Assembly: GCF_044596045.1 (NCBI RefSeq)
Contig: NZ_CP138995.1
Location: forward strand, 1,054,001 to 1,118,000
Length of the DNA stretch: 64,000 bases
Source of the DNA: Flagellimonas sp947499585
GTDB taxonomy: Bacteria > Bacteroidota > Bacteroidia > Flavobacteriales > Flavobacteriaceae
Reading direction: 5' to 3'
How positions within the stretch are numbered: the first letter of the stretch is position 1; every line of letters begins with the position of its first letter. Below are positions 23,194 through 32,080 of the stretch, in pieces. The translations under genes were made by a program, and so were the position numbers. The notes under the pieces were generated by a model. It saw nothing but the letters and a program-made list of their open reading frames with translations, had not been told where the DNA came from and ran no database searches.

Positions 23194-26136
23194 TTAAAAA
23201 TTATAAGTCACACCTAGACTAACGGTGCTGCCTAGTTTATAAGATCTTACCGTTTCGGTACGGATAATTCTTTGTGGCGCGTTAGGCCCCAAACGTTCAT
23301 TTATGTCGGTTGAAAAATCTCGAATTTCATTTCGGTTATCCAAGACTCCCTGGGTTCTTTTTATTTCAGGATTTAAAAGGTTTTGGCCATTCAATGATAC
23401 CTGCCAATGCTCACCAAGTTCTTTGCTTAACCTAGCATTAAGTACCACAAAACCATTTTCAACTATATTGTCGTTATAGGAATAATCGTAGATGTTAAAC
23501 CCTTCTGCACTTCCCAAAACAAAAATTTTGTCAGACGCATAGTTGGCATTAAGAGATGCGCCAAAAGCATTTTTACCCGCAGTCTTAAGATTTAAATTGG
23601 TGTTCATTATAAAGTCCGATGCTCCTTGTAGACCTGTAGAACTATTGGTTCCAAATTTGAAGAAGTCCGTTGCACTGGCACCATCTGCAGTTGGAACAAG
23701 TTTCAAATCTTGTTCATGGTGCATAAGGGTGGCATTAAAAACAAAATTTAAGTCAACTCCAGAATCAATGTCATTTTCCTCATCATAAGTAGGTTTAATC
23801 AAGTTAATCTTGCTCTCTAGCTCAATTCCGTAAACCTCTGCCTTTTCTCCAGTATTTTCATAAGTCCATATACTTTCACCGCCACGCTGTACAGTTCTAT
23901 TGATAGGATCTGTAATATCCTTATAGAATACTGCCAAGGAGATTAACTGATCATTCGTTGGAAAGAATTCCCATTTAATATCAAAATTGTTTGTAAAAGA
24001 TGCGGTTAGGTTATCTGCATTACCAGTCACTTCTTGACCAGAAGGAGCTACGTATCTAAAGGGGGCGATTTCCTTAAATTCGGGTAATGTTATGGTTCTA
24101 CTTGCGGCCAACCTTAAGGCATGCTTGTCATTAATCGTGTATTTTAAGTTCAAACTTGGATAAAAGTTAGAATAGTCTTGAGTCGTTTCTCCAACAATCC
24201 TTGAGCCGCTACCTCCTACATCATAACTAACAAATATTTCATCTTTTTGCAGTCTAACACCTGCATTTACCCCAAGTTTATTCAACTGAACATTAAAGTC
24301 GGCGTAAGCTGCTTGTGAAGTATAATCTCCAGTGTAAACATCCTTTGTTTCTCCGTTGGCATTTTCACTCAACCTAACAACTTGCAAAGAACCGTTGGCA
24401 AAATTTTGGGTATTTAATACACCATTCAAATTGTCCAAACTGTTGGTTCTTGTGCTAAATCTATCAACACTATTGGATTCTGTTACCCCAACAAATTCCG
24501 AACTAAAATCACGCTCTTTGTTTCGATAGAAAATACCTAATTCAATATCAAATTTTTTGCTGGAATCCCCTTCTTCATCTTCTTCGTTGATAACACTAAT
24601 TACATCATTTACATAACCGTTATATTCAATATCTTCGATTAATTGTGCAGCTTTTCTTTGATTAAAACCACCTTGTGAGTTTAGTGCTACTGAAGTTTCC
24701 GGAGCAGCATCAAAGAATACTTGGTTTCTAATTCGATTGGGTTCATCGGCATTAAGCAAATTATAACCACCTGCCCAATTCAATTGGTTTTTTTCGGATA
24801 ACCTATGTTCACCCAAAAGTTGCGTGACCAATAGTTTGGTTTGCTTGGTGTTTTGGTCTTTTACAAATTCCAATGGAATCCCAAAACTCCCAAAGGCACC
24901 TGTGTCATCACTAACTTGAGCCTCACCGTTTCTACCAAACTCTATAACTTCATCTTTCAATGTGTTGAGAAATGTGGTAGTAGATTTTATTTTATTCTTA
25001 TCATTTATGTAATAGGTTAAATCAAATAATGCTGTATTTGTGATTTCAGACTCATATTTGGTATAATCTGACGCACCTACTTGAACAAAACCATACTCCA
25101 AAATTTGGTAGATACCTTCATTATGTCTAAAATTCTCATTATGCGACCCGGTTAGGATGAAAGAGAGTTTATTGTCAAAAAGTTTCCTCCCAAATGTTAG
25201 GTTTACACCATAATTCAATGGGTTTTCCCTAGTGGTAGGATCCCAAGATTGTTCAGTTAATTGTTGAACAAGTGTTCTGTTTGAATTGTAAAACCCAAAA
25301 GTGGTTTCATCATCTAAATTTGGAGAAACTAAAAAGTTGTCGTTAACCCCATCTTGGTATACAGATGTGTTCAAGCCACCAGAAACACCTATGCTTAACT
25401 CTGAACTTCCAACAAGTTCTCTTGAGGCAATATCGATATTGCCTGAAGCTTGATCGGCAGAGGTTTTTGCTGAATAGGTTTTGCTGATACTAATGTTTTG
25501 GATAACCCTTGTAGGAAATAAACCTAAGTTTATGTTTTTTCTATCTACATTATCAGATGGTATAGGTAGGCCATTTAATGTTGTTGATAGGTATCTATCA
25601 CCCAGCCCTCTAACAAAAATATCACCAGAAGCTTCACTTTCTGTTACTCCTGAAATTTTGGTCGTTGCAGTTTTGGCATCAGAGATACCCAAATCACCTA
25701 ATTCCTTTGCGCCGATACTTTCAACTACCGTAACTGCATTTTTTTGATCTAACAATAGTGCAACTTCAGAATCTTTTCTTGCAACTGTGGTAACAACCAC
25801 CTCATCTAATGCCAGTCCAGATGATGCACTCATGGGTACATTTACACTAGTTACTTTATCAGCTACTACCTCAACATTTGGAATTTCGATAGTTTCATAA
25901 CCTAGATAACTGTATTGTAAAGTATACACTCCGGGCTCAACATTAGAAATCTCGTAAAGCCCATCAAAATCTGAAGTTGTCCCTTGCGTTGTTCCTTTGA
26001 TCAGAACATTGGCAAAGGCCAATGGTTCGTTATTCAATTCTTTGTCAGTCAGTTTTCCTATTATGCTCCCGGTGGTGGCTTGTGCACTCACCTGCACGAC
26101 AACTAATAGGGTTAAAATCAATAAATAAAATTTCAT
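23194..26136 (-). CDS. TonB-dependent outer-membrane receptor with carboxypeptidase-like N-domain
   Basis: A 980-residue receptor that would import a substrate through the outer membrane with energy from TonB. It has a signal peptide (1-19), then a carboxypeptidase D regulatory-like domain (about 22-110: GSIIGKLTDKELNNEPLAFANVLIKGT, TYTLQYSYLGYETIE). A plug domain follows (about 120-240: FVRGLGDRYLSTTLNGLPIP) and a 22-strand barrel ending in aromatic YNF. It is shorter than SusC starch-type proteins and is paired with the tandem-domain lipoprotein. It is divergent from a PhoB/PhoR-like system across a phased repeat region, so phosphate or an organic phosphate is a fair guess for the substrate. 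This is inference. Confidence 0.93.
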   Translation of the reverse strand: MKFYLLILTLLVVVQVSAQATTGSIIGKLTDKELNNEPLAFANVLIKGTTQGTTSDFDGLYEISNVEPGVYTLQYSYLGYETIEIPNVEVVADKVTSVNVPMSASSGLALDEVVVTTVARKDSEVALLLDQKNAVTVVESIGAKELGDLGISDAKTATTKISGVTESEASGDIFVRGLGDRYLSTTLNGLPIPSDNVDRKNINLGLFPTRVIQNISISKTYSAKTSADQASGNIDIASRELVGSSELSIGVSGGLNTSVYQDGVNDNFLVSPNLDDETTFGFYNSNRTLVQQLTEQSWDPTTRENPLNYGVNLTFGRKLFDNKLSFILTGSHNENFRHNEGIYQILEYGFVQVGASDYTKYESEITNTALFDLTYYINDKNKIKSTTTFLNTLKDEVIEFGRNGEAQVSDDTGAFGSFGIPLEFVKDQNTKQTKLLVTQLLGEHRLSEKNQLNWAGGYNLLNADEPNRIRNQVFFDAAPETSVALNSQGGFNQRKAAQLIEDIEYNGYVNDVISVINEEDEEGDSSKKFDIELGIFYRNKERDFSSEFVGVTESNSVDRFSTRTNSLDNLNGVLNTQNFANGSLQVVRLSENANGETKDVYTGDYTSQAAYADFNVQLNKLGVNAGVRLQKDEIFVSYDVGGSGSRIVGETTQDYSNFYPSLNLKYTINDKHALRLAASRTITLPEFKEIAPFRYVAPSGQEVTGNADNLTASFTNNFDIKWEFFPTNDQLISLAVFYKDITDPINRTVQRGGESIWTYENTGEKAEVYGIELESKINLIKPTYDEENDIDSGVDLNFVFNATLMHHEQDLKLVPTADGASATDFFKFGTNSSTGLQGASDFIMNTNLNLKTAGKNAFGASLNANYASDKIFVLGSAEGFNIYDYSYNDNIVENGFVVLNARLSKELGEHWQVSLNGQNLLNPEIKRTQGVLDNRNEIRDFSTDINERLGPNAPQRIIRTETVRSYKLGSTVSLGVTYNF

Positions 26137-26184
26137 TCTTAGCTAAATATTTGGCGCAAAGAACGCTACAGGTTGTAAAAGCGA

Positions 26185-26252
26185 TGTTAGGGACGTGTTA
26201 AGTGTTTATTTGAAAACTGTTACAATAATGTTATGACATTAAATCAATGTTA
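26185..26252. promoter_or_regulatory. phased TGTTA direct repeats, candidate PhoB-type operator
   Basis: TGTTA begins at 26185, 26196, 26218 and 26229, i.e. at exact 11-bp steps, with a degenerate unit TATTT at 26207 filling the gap. A further TGTTA at 26248 is out of phase. An 11-bp period of direct repeats is how PhoB/OmpR-family dimers bind; TGTTAA is the complement of the Bacillus PhoP half-site TTAACA and is close to the E. coli CTGTCAT. The region lies between the receptor and regulator genes. Confidence 0.6.
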
Positions 26253-26255
26253 AGC

Positions 26256-26288
26256 ATTGATGAGGTTATAGTATTATATTTACATTTG
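26256..26288 (+). promoter_or_regulatory. predicted promoter of the two-component operon
   Basis: ATTG (26256-26259), a 21-base spacer and TACATTTG (26281-26288), a full match to the Bacteroidetes -7 box. It lies directly behind the TGTTA repeats, so a bound regulator would touch the polymerase. Confidence 0.55.
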
Positions 26289-26315
26289 GGCGATCAACAT
26301 TAAAAATACCATCCC

Positions 26316-27002
26316 ATGAAAACAAAGGAAATTAAGATTCTACTTGTTGATGATGAACCTGATATTCTGGAAATTGTAAGCTATAATCTTTCTTCTGAAG
26401 GGTACGAAGTTTTTACTGCTAAGAATGGAGTAGAAGGTGTGGCAAAGGCAAAAAAGAAAACCCCTCACCTAATTATTCTAGACGTTATGATGCCAGAAAT
26501 GGATGGCATTGAAGCATGTGAAATTATAAGAAGTACGCCAGGCCTTGAGAATACTATAATAACATTTCTAACCGCTCGCGGAGAAGATTATTCACAAGTG
26601 GCAGGTTTTGATGCCGGTGCGGATGATTATATCACCAAACCTATTAAACCAAAAGTATTGGTGAGCAAAGTAAAAGCTTTACTCAGAAGGCTAAAAGAAG
26701 AAAAGGCCGATGTTGAGGATATCGTAAAGGTTGGTAACATTGTAATTAATAGAGAAGAGTACAAAATTGTCAATAATGGTGAAGAGATAGTGCTTCCAAG
26801 AAAAGAATTTGAACTTTTATCATTGTTGACTTCCAAGCCAAACAAGGTGTTTAAAAGAGAAGTGATTTTAGATAAGGTATGGGGAAATGAAGTGGTTGTT
26901 GGCGGCAGGACCATTGATGTCCATATTAGAAAACTACGTGAAAAAATAGGAGACGATCACTTTAAAACTGTAAAAGGTGTGGGCTATAAGTTTGTTTTGT
27001 AA
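26316..27002 (+). CDS. PhoB/OmpR-family response regulator
   Basis: A 228-residue regulator. The receiver domain covers residues 6-120, with the acidic pocket Asp12-Asp13, phosphate acceptor Asp56 (LIILDVMMPEMDG) and the conserved lysine in YITKPIKP. The winged-helix DNA-binding domain runs from about 135 to 228 (EFELLSLLTSKPNKVFKRE, GRTIDVHIRKLREKIG, VKGVGYKFVL). Its stop overlaps the start of the kinase gene by one base (TAATG), which couples their translation. PhoB-like by sequence; regulation of phosphate genes is likely, supported by the repeats upstream, but not proven. Confidence 0.94.
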   Translation: MKTKEIKILLVDDEPDILEIVSYNLSSEGYEVFTAKNGVEGVAKAKKKTPHLIILDVMMPEMDGIEACEIIRSTPGLENTIITFLTARGEDYSQVAGFDAGADDYITKPIKPKVLVSKVKALLRRLKEEKADVEDIVKVGNIVINREEYKIVNNGEEIVLPRKEFELLSLLTSKPNKVFKREVILDKVWGNEVVVGGRTIDVHIRKLREKIGDDHFKTVKGVGYKFVL

Positions 27003-28057
27003 TGGCTATTAGAATAAGGAAATCTTATAAGTTTGCCTTAAGGTCATCCCTCCTTATTACCTTTTTTCTTGTTGGATTATTTGTAGCCTTTCTCATTTAT
27101 AAAGGGCAGATGGACTGGTCGTTTATTGTTCTGTTTGCACTATCTTGTTTTGCTGTTTCATTTACGATACTCCAGATTAGGGTAGAACGATTTATCTACA
27201 GACGTGTTAAAAAGATATATGATGATGTTTCGCTATTGGAATCTTCATCATTCTCGTCAAAACCTGTTACCACAGATATGAAAACCTTGACTCAGGAAAT
27301 TGAAAAATTTGCAGAGGACAGGAAGATTGAAATAGATACCTTAAAAATTCGTGAAGAATACAGAAAAGACTTCTTAGGAAATGTATCCCATGAGCTGAAG
27401 ACCCCCCTTTTTACTGTCCAGGGTTACATACTCACTTTGTTGGATGGTGCCATGAATGACAAAAAAATTCGGGAAAAATATTTAGAGCGAGCCAATAAAG
27501 GGGTAGAACGCTTGATTTATATTGTTAAAGACCTGGATTTAATTACCAAGCTTGAAGTTGGCGGATTAAAACTGGAACGAGAAGATTTTGACATTATTGA
27601 GTTCATCCAAAATGTATTCGATCTTCTAGAAATGAAAGCAGCAAAAAAGGAAATCAGCCTAACTTTTGATATGGAATACAAAGATCCTATTTATGTAAAC
27701 GCTGATAGAGAGAAGATACAACAGGTGGTCAGTAATCTTCTTGTAAATTCTATTAAATACGGTCATCCAAATGGAACAACAGAAGTAAGTGTTGAGAATC
27801 TTATTAAAAACAAGGTCATTATTAGGGTGACAGATAATGGGGAAGGGATACCAAAAGAGCATATCCCAAGGCTTTTTGAGCGTTTTTATCGTGTAGATCA
27901 AAGTGGTAGCCGTGCTGAAGGAGGTTCAGGATTGGGGCTTTCCATCGTAAAACACATTATGGAGGCACATGATGAAAAAATTTATGTTGAAAGTGAAGAA
28001 GATGTAGGTTCCGAGTTTTCTTTTACTTTAGAAAAAAGTAAAAACAAGCTAGCGTAG
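27002..28057 (+). CDS. PhoR-like sensor histidine kinase
   Basis: A 351-residue membrane kinase. Two N-terminal membrane helices (about 14-32 and 37-57) have almost no periplasmic loop between them, and there is no obvious PAS domain. The phosphorylated histidine is His130 in LGNVSHELKTPLFTVQGY. N box (VSNLLVNSIKYG), G1 (VTDNGEGIP), F (LFERFYRV) and G2 (GGSGLGLSIVKHI) boxes are all present. With no sensor loop outside, it may sense through another membrane complex, as PhoR does through the Pst transporter. Its 3' end overlaps 76 bases of the convergent glycosyltransferase gene. Confidence 0.93.
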   Translation: MAIRIRKSYKFALRSSLLITFFLVGLFVAFLIYKGQMDWSFIVLFALSCFAVSFTILQIRVERFIYRRVKKIYDDVSLLESSSFSSKPVTTDMKTLTQEIEKFAEDRKIEIDTLKIREEYRKDFLGNVSHELKTPLFTVQGYILTLLDGAMNDKKIREKYLERANKGVERLIYIVKDLDLITKLEVGGLKLEREDFDIIEFIQNVFDLLEMKAAKKEISLTFDMEYKDPIYVNADREKIQQVVSNLLVNSIKYGHPNGTTEVSVENLIKNKVIIRVTDNGEGIPKEHIPRLFERFYRVDQSGSRAEGGSGLGLSIVKHIMEAHDEKIYVESEEDVGSEFSFTLEKSKNKLA

Positions 28058-29097
28058 TCAATATCTGATTCAAATTGCTTTAACCCCTCAAAAGTATCCA
28101 ACCTCTTCAAATCATCAAACTTAAAATCGCTTTGATTACTATAGGGAACTAGATTTTGTTTTTGCAAACGTTTTGCAAGGTATTCCTGCTCATATTGCCC
28201 CGGTGTAGGGATAAAAAATGCTTTTTTTTCTAGTTTGGCCAAATCCATTACAGTGGTATATCCAGAACGACAAAGTACTTTGGTACTTTGGTTCAAAGCA
28301 GTTTGCAATTCTTGGGATTGCATAAAATTACAAATAGTGAGGGAGCCATTCAAGGTCTCAAATTCTTCAATAAATTTTTTCTCTTCAATTTTACCTTCTA
28401 CAAAAAGTATATTTCCATCATATTGTTGAAGTTCCTCCAGAAGTTTTTCCTCCAAGATGGTTCGTTGAGGCTCAGGACCAGAAAGTAGAATCATTAAATC
28501 GTATTTCTGCTCAACAATTATTTTTTCAAACCTACTTAGAGGGCCTAAATATTTAATATTGATTTTAGATTTTTTCAAATGTCCCAGCTTACCAGTAAGG
28601 TTTGGTTTTCCCTTAACATCTGGCACCCAGCAGGCATCAAACTTTTTAATGATTTTTTGATGTGCCTTAGAACTCATCCAAGTTGTATTCCCAGAAAGGA
28701 CATTAAGTTGATGCGTGATAAAAACACAAGGCACTTTTTTGTAAAATACTCCCAAACGGTTGTCAGAAATAATACCATCCAATTGATGCTCTTTGACCAA
28801 CTGTTTTATAGCTTTTTTTTCCTTCTTCATTGCCTTCAACACTTTTGGGGAATCCCAGATCATCTTAATTTTAAAATTCTTGGCCTTTTCAGCATAAGTT
28901 ATCTTGTATGAAGGCAATTCAAAAGAAGGAAGGTCTGGAAACTCCTTCTGTAAAAGCGAAAGAGCAATACCGTCCGATGCTAAATAAGGTTGGTGACCAT
29001 AAGCTAGAAGAGCATTTATAATTGGGATGCATCTTGTGGCATGACCTAATCCCCAATTTAATGGGGCAACCAAAATGCGTTTAGAGTTTTGCATCAC
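27982..29097 (-). CDS. MurG-like (GT28-type) glycosyltransferase
   Basis: A 371-residue GT-B protein. The N-terminal domain starts with RILVAPLNWGLGHATRCIPII, a glycine-rich acceptor-side loop as in MurG and related enzymes. The C-terminal domain has LMILLSGPEPQRTILEEKLL and the donor-binding CRSGYTTVMDLAKLEKKAFFIPTPGQYEQEYLA. The donor and acceptor are not known. The last 25 residues (about DYASLFLL to SSLST) are coded opposite the end of the kinase gene: a real 76-bp antisense overlap with no earlier stop in frame. The start has two ATG codons in a row. Confidence 0.87.
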   Translation of the reverse strand: MMQNSKRILVAPLNWGLGHATRCIPIINALLAYGHQPYLASDGIALSLLQKEFPDLPSFELPSYKITYAEKAKNFKIKMIWDSPKVLKAMKKEKKAIKQLVKEHQLDGIISDNRLGVFYKKVPCVFITHQLNVLSGNTTWMSSKAHQKIIKKFDACWVPDVKGKPNLTGKLGHLKKSKINIKYLGPLSRFEKIIVEQKYDLMILLSGPEPQRTILEEKLLEELQQYDGNILFVEGKIEEKKFIEEFETLNGSLTICNFMQSQELQTALNQSTKVLCRSGYTTVMDLAKLEKKAFFIPTPGQYEQEYLAKRLQKQNLVPYSNQSDFKFDDLKRLDTFEGLKQFESDIDYASLFLLFSKVKENSEPTSSSLST

Positions 29098-29180
29098 AAC
29101 AAAAAAACAAAATCAAAATTGCTTTTGGATTTCCTTAGTTTTGCCAAAACATTAAGTTTTTGCACATTAAGAGAAGTTAA

Positions 29181-29852
29181 GTGGGAAGTAAGAACAAACT
29201 TAAAAGATTTAAGGAAAACGAAACTTTTCCAAATGTAATCCAGCCTCAGAGAGAAAAGGTTTTAGAAGGATTCGAATTTAAAGGGAATTGGTCATCTTTT
29301 TTTAAAAATGAAAACCCTTTGGTTCTGGAATTAGGCTGCGGTAAAGGAGAGTATACAGTTGGTCTCGCACAGAAGAATTCGGATAAAAATTTTATTGGAA
29401 TTGATATTAAAGGAGCCAGGTTTTGGAGAGGAGCCAAATCTGCCCAAGAAACAGAACTAAATAATGTGGCTTTCGTGCGCACACAAGTTGAACTTGTAGA
29501 TCATCTTTTTGGAGAGAATGAGGTAGATGAAATTTGGATTACCTTCCCTGATCCACAAATAAAATACAAACGCACCAAACACCGTTTGACCAACCCGCTA
29601 TTCCTTGAAAAATATAAACATATATTAAAACCAGATGGAATTGTAAATTTAAAGACCGATAGCGAGTTTATGCATGGATATACACTTGGTCTTTTGCAAG
29701 GATTGGGTTGTGAAATTTTGTATTCCAACCATGATGTATATAAAAATGAAGGAAGCCCGGCTGAAGTTTTAGAAATCCAAACTTTTTATGAAAATCAGTA
29801 TCTTGAGAAAGGAAAACCAATCACTTACATCCAATTTCGGATCACAAACTAA
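29181..29852 (+). CDS. trmB: tRNA (guanine-N7-)-methyltransferase
   Basis: Makes m7G46 in tRNA variable loops from S-adenosylmethionine. Its 223 residues show LVLELGCGKGEYT (SAM site, residues 48-59), FIGIDIKGARFWRGAK and EIWITFPDPQIKYKRTKHRL, the classic TrmB signature with the DP pair. The start is GTG (MGSKNKLKRFKENETF), which is right for the family; no ATG gives the full N-terminus. A LysE-type gene follows directly. Confidence 0.95.
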   Translation: MGSKNKLKRFKENETFPNVIQPQREKVLEGFEFKGNWSSFFKNENPLVLELGCGKGEYTVGLAQKNSDKNFIGIDIKGARFWRGAKSAQETELNNVAFVRTQVELVDHLFGENEVDEIWITFPDPQIKYKRTKHRLTNPLFLEKYKHILKPDGIVNLKTDSEFMHGYTLGLLQGLGCEILYSNHDVYKNEGSPAEVLEIQTFYENQYLEKGKPITYIQFRITN

Positions 29853-30479
29853 ATGACGCACCTGTTAACTCTTTTCTTTTTCACTTTTTTAGCGGCCTTT
29901 GGAGCTTCGGTACCGCCTGGTTTATTGAATATGAACGCAGCTAAAACTAGTGTCGAAAAAGGGAAAAGCAATGGAATTGTTTTTGGTTTAGGAGTGTCTG
30001 TAATGGTCATTTTTCAAACCTACATTGCTGTTAGAATAGCAAAGTATCTTTCAAGGAATCCAGAAGTGATAGGTATGCTATTGCAAATTGCGCTAGTGGT
30101 ATTTGCGATATTGGCTATTTTTTTCTTTTTGAAAGGAAAAAAACAAAACGACCACCCGATTGATTTTGAGCAGGGCAAGAAACGCAGTAGCTTCACAAAA
30201 GGTCTTTTTTTAGCCGCTATCAACCTCTTAACAATACCTTATTACAGTGGTGTAAATTCGGTGTTTCATACACAAGGATTTATGAATTACAAAGTTATTG
30301 ATGAGGTGATTTTCATCTTAGCTGCTGGTTTAGGTACTTTTTTGGTGATGTATTTGTACGCCTTTTACTTTAATAAAATGGAACGGAAAACCAATCGCTT
30401 TTCCAAAAACTCCAACTATATTTTGAGTGGTTTAATGTTGGTTTTATTGATGATTACACTAATCAAAATTTTCTACTGA
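29853..30479 (+). CDS. LysE-family exporter
   Basis: A 208-residue inner-membrane protein with six predicted helices. The N-terminal family motif is FGASVPPGLLNMNAAKTSVEKG, with the conserved glycine-rich helix FGLGVSVMVIF after it. LysE/RhtB proteins export amino acids; the substrate here is unknown. It is translated without a gap after trmB and is followed 3 bases later by the alkyltransferase-like gene, so all three form one operon. Confidence 0.88.
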   Translation: MTHLLTLFFFTFLAAFGASVPPGLLNMNAAKTSVEKGKSNGIVFGLGVSVMVIFQTYIAVRIAKYLSRNPEVIGMLLQIALVVFAILAIFFFLKGKKQNDHPIDFEQGKKRSSFTKGLFLAAINLLTIPYYSGVNSVFHTQGFMNYKVIDEVIFILAAGLGTFLVMYLYAFYFNKMERKTNRFSKNSNYILSGLMLVLLMITLIKIFY

Positions 30480-30482
30480 TAG

Positions 30483-30821
30483 ATGGAGGAACCTAACTTT
30501 TTTGATAAGGTCTATGAGGTGGCAAAACAAATACCCTATGGCAAGGTCACTTCTTATGGAGCTATAGCAAAGTATTTGGGCGCTGCTAGAAGCGCTCGAA
30601 TGGTTGGTTGGGCCATGAACAATTCAGCGGCAAAGGATGTTCCAGCTCACCGGGTTGTAAATAGAATTGGGATGCTCACGGGAAAACATCATTTTGATGG
30701 CACTAGCCTTATGCAGCAACTTTTGGAAAATGAAGGTGTAGTTGTGAGGGATAACCAAATTGTAGATTTTAAAAAGCACTTTTGGGACCCGGGAAAAGAA
30801 TTTGAATCAGAATTGGGATAG
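30483..30821 (+). CDS. alkyltransferase-like (ATL) DNA-lesion-binding protein
   Basis: A 112-residue member of the MGMT/Ogt DNA-binding-domain family. The active-site PCHR of true O6-methylguanine methyltransferases reads PAHR here (residues 54-57), so the methyl-accepting cysteine is missing and the protein cannot repair directly. Tyr25 and the arginine finger Arg39 (RSARMVGWAM) are kept. ATL proteins bind O6-alkylguanine, flip it out and hand it to nucleotide excision repair. An alanine at this site is known in some bacterial ATLs. Length and motifs fit well. Confidence 0.93.
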   Translation: MEEPNFFDKVYEVAKQIPYGKVTSYGAIAKYLGAARSARMVGWAMNNSAAKDVPAHRVVNRIGMLTGKHHFDGTSLMQQLLENEGVVVRDNQIVDFKKHFWDPGKEFESELG

Positions 30822-30889
30822 CATAAACTCTGGTTATTCCACCATCTTCATTTTCAATATACAAACTTCATTATCTAACCCCCAAGCCG

Positions 30890-30897
30890 TATCTTTG
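30890..30897 (+). promoter_or_regulatory. predicted -7 box of the mrp operon
   Basis: TATCTTTG fits TAnnTTTG, 43 bases before the mrp start codon. No clear -33 element is visible. Confidence 0.4.
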
Positions 30898-30940
30898 TAA
30901 TTTAGAATCAGTTTAAACGACTGCAATTAAAACAGGATTA

Positions 30941-32080
30941 ATGAAGCTGAATAAAGCAGACATTCTCAAGGCATTAGAAAACATATCCGCCCCGGGCGAA
31001 GGACAAAATATTGTAGAAAGTGGAGCGGTGACCAATGTACAAGTATTTGGAGATGAAGTTGAGGTAGATGTTACCATAAAGAACCCTAGTCTTCAAGCTA
31101 GAAAGAAAACAGAAGTGGAGATTTTAAAAATCATCCATAGAGAAGTTTATGAAAAAGCAAAGATCAAGATTAACGTTAAGGTTGAGGCACCTTCAAAACC
31201 TAAAGTAAACCAGATTAAAGGGAATCCAATTCCCGGTATTCAAAATATAATTGCCGTAGCTTCTGGCAAAGGTGGCGTTGGAAAATCTACCGTCACGGCT
31301 AATTTGGCAGTTACGTTGGCCAAAATGGGCTTTAAGGTAGGGTTGTTGGATACAGATATTTATGGGCCATCTATGCCCATAATGTTTGATGTTGCCTTAG
31401 AAAAACCTTTGTCCATTAACGTGGATGGTAAAGCAAAAATGAAGCCTGTTGAAAATTACGGAGTTAAACTGCTTTCCATTGGTTTTTTCACACAACCAAA
31501 TCAAGCCGTAATCTGGAGAGGCCCTATGGCTTCAAAAGCCTTAAATCAAATGATTTTTGATGCACATTGGGATGAACTTGACTTTCTTCTACTGGACTTG
31601 CCTCCTGGAACTGGCGATATCCACCTAAGCATTATGCAGTCGCTGCCGGTAACAGGTGCCGTAGTGGTTAGTACTCCTCAAGAAATTGCCTTAGCAGATG
31701 CTAGAAAAGGAGTTGCTATGTTCCAGCAAGAAGCTATAAGCGTTCCTGTGTTGGGTATTGTGGAAAACATGGCCTACTTTACACCAGATGAACTGCCTAG
31801 CAACAAATACCATATCTTTGGAAAGGATGGTGCCAAAAACTTGGCAACGGATTTAGATATTCCATTTTTGGGAGAGATTCCTTTGGTACAGAGCATTCGA
31901 GAAGCGGGTGATGTGGGAAGACCAGCAGCTTTGCAAACAGCTACGCCAATTGAAGAAGCATTTGAAGAATTAACAAAAAGTGTCGTTCAAGAATTGGTAA
32001 GAAGAAATACAGATTTACCACCAACGGAAGCAATAAAGATTACCACAATGGCAGGATGTGCCGCCGTTAAAAAGAAATGA
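30941..32080 (+). CDS. Mrp/NBP35-family Fe-S cluster carrier ATPase
   Basis: A P-loop ATPase of 379 residues that carries or inserts iron-sulfur clusters (ApbC/Mrp group). The N-terminal MIP18/DUF59 domain covers residues 1-90. The deviant Walker A GKGGVGKST is at 109-117, followed by GLLDTDIYGPSMP and LLLDLPPGTGDIHLS. The CxxC pair that binds the bridging cluster in most Mrp proteins is replaced by FTPDELPSNKYHIFG; only a lone cysteine pattern, AGCAAV, remains at the C-terminus. The nifU-like gene starts inside its stop codon. Confidence 0.93.
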   Translation: MKLNKADILKALENISAPGEGQNIVESGAVTNVQVFGDEVEVDVTIKNPSLQARKKTEVEILKIIHREVYEKAKIKINVKVEAPSKPKVNQIKGNPIPGIQNIIAVASGKGGVGKSTVTANLAVTLAKMGFKVGLLDTDIYGPSMPIMFDVALEKPLSINVDGKAKMKPVENYGVKLLSIGFFTQPNQAVIWRGPMASKALNQMIFDAHWDELDFLLLDLPPGTGDIHLSIMQSLPVTGAVVVSTPQEIALADARKGVAMFQQEAISVPVLGIVENMAYFTPDELPSNKYHIFGKDGAKNLATDLDIPFLGEIPLVQSIREAGDVGRPAALQTATPIEEAFEELTKSVVQELVRRNTDLPPTEAIKITTMAGCAAVKKK

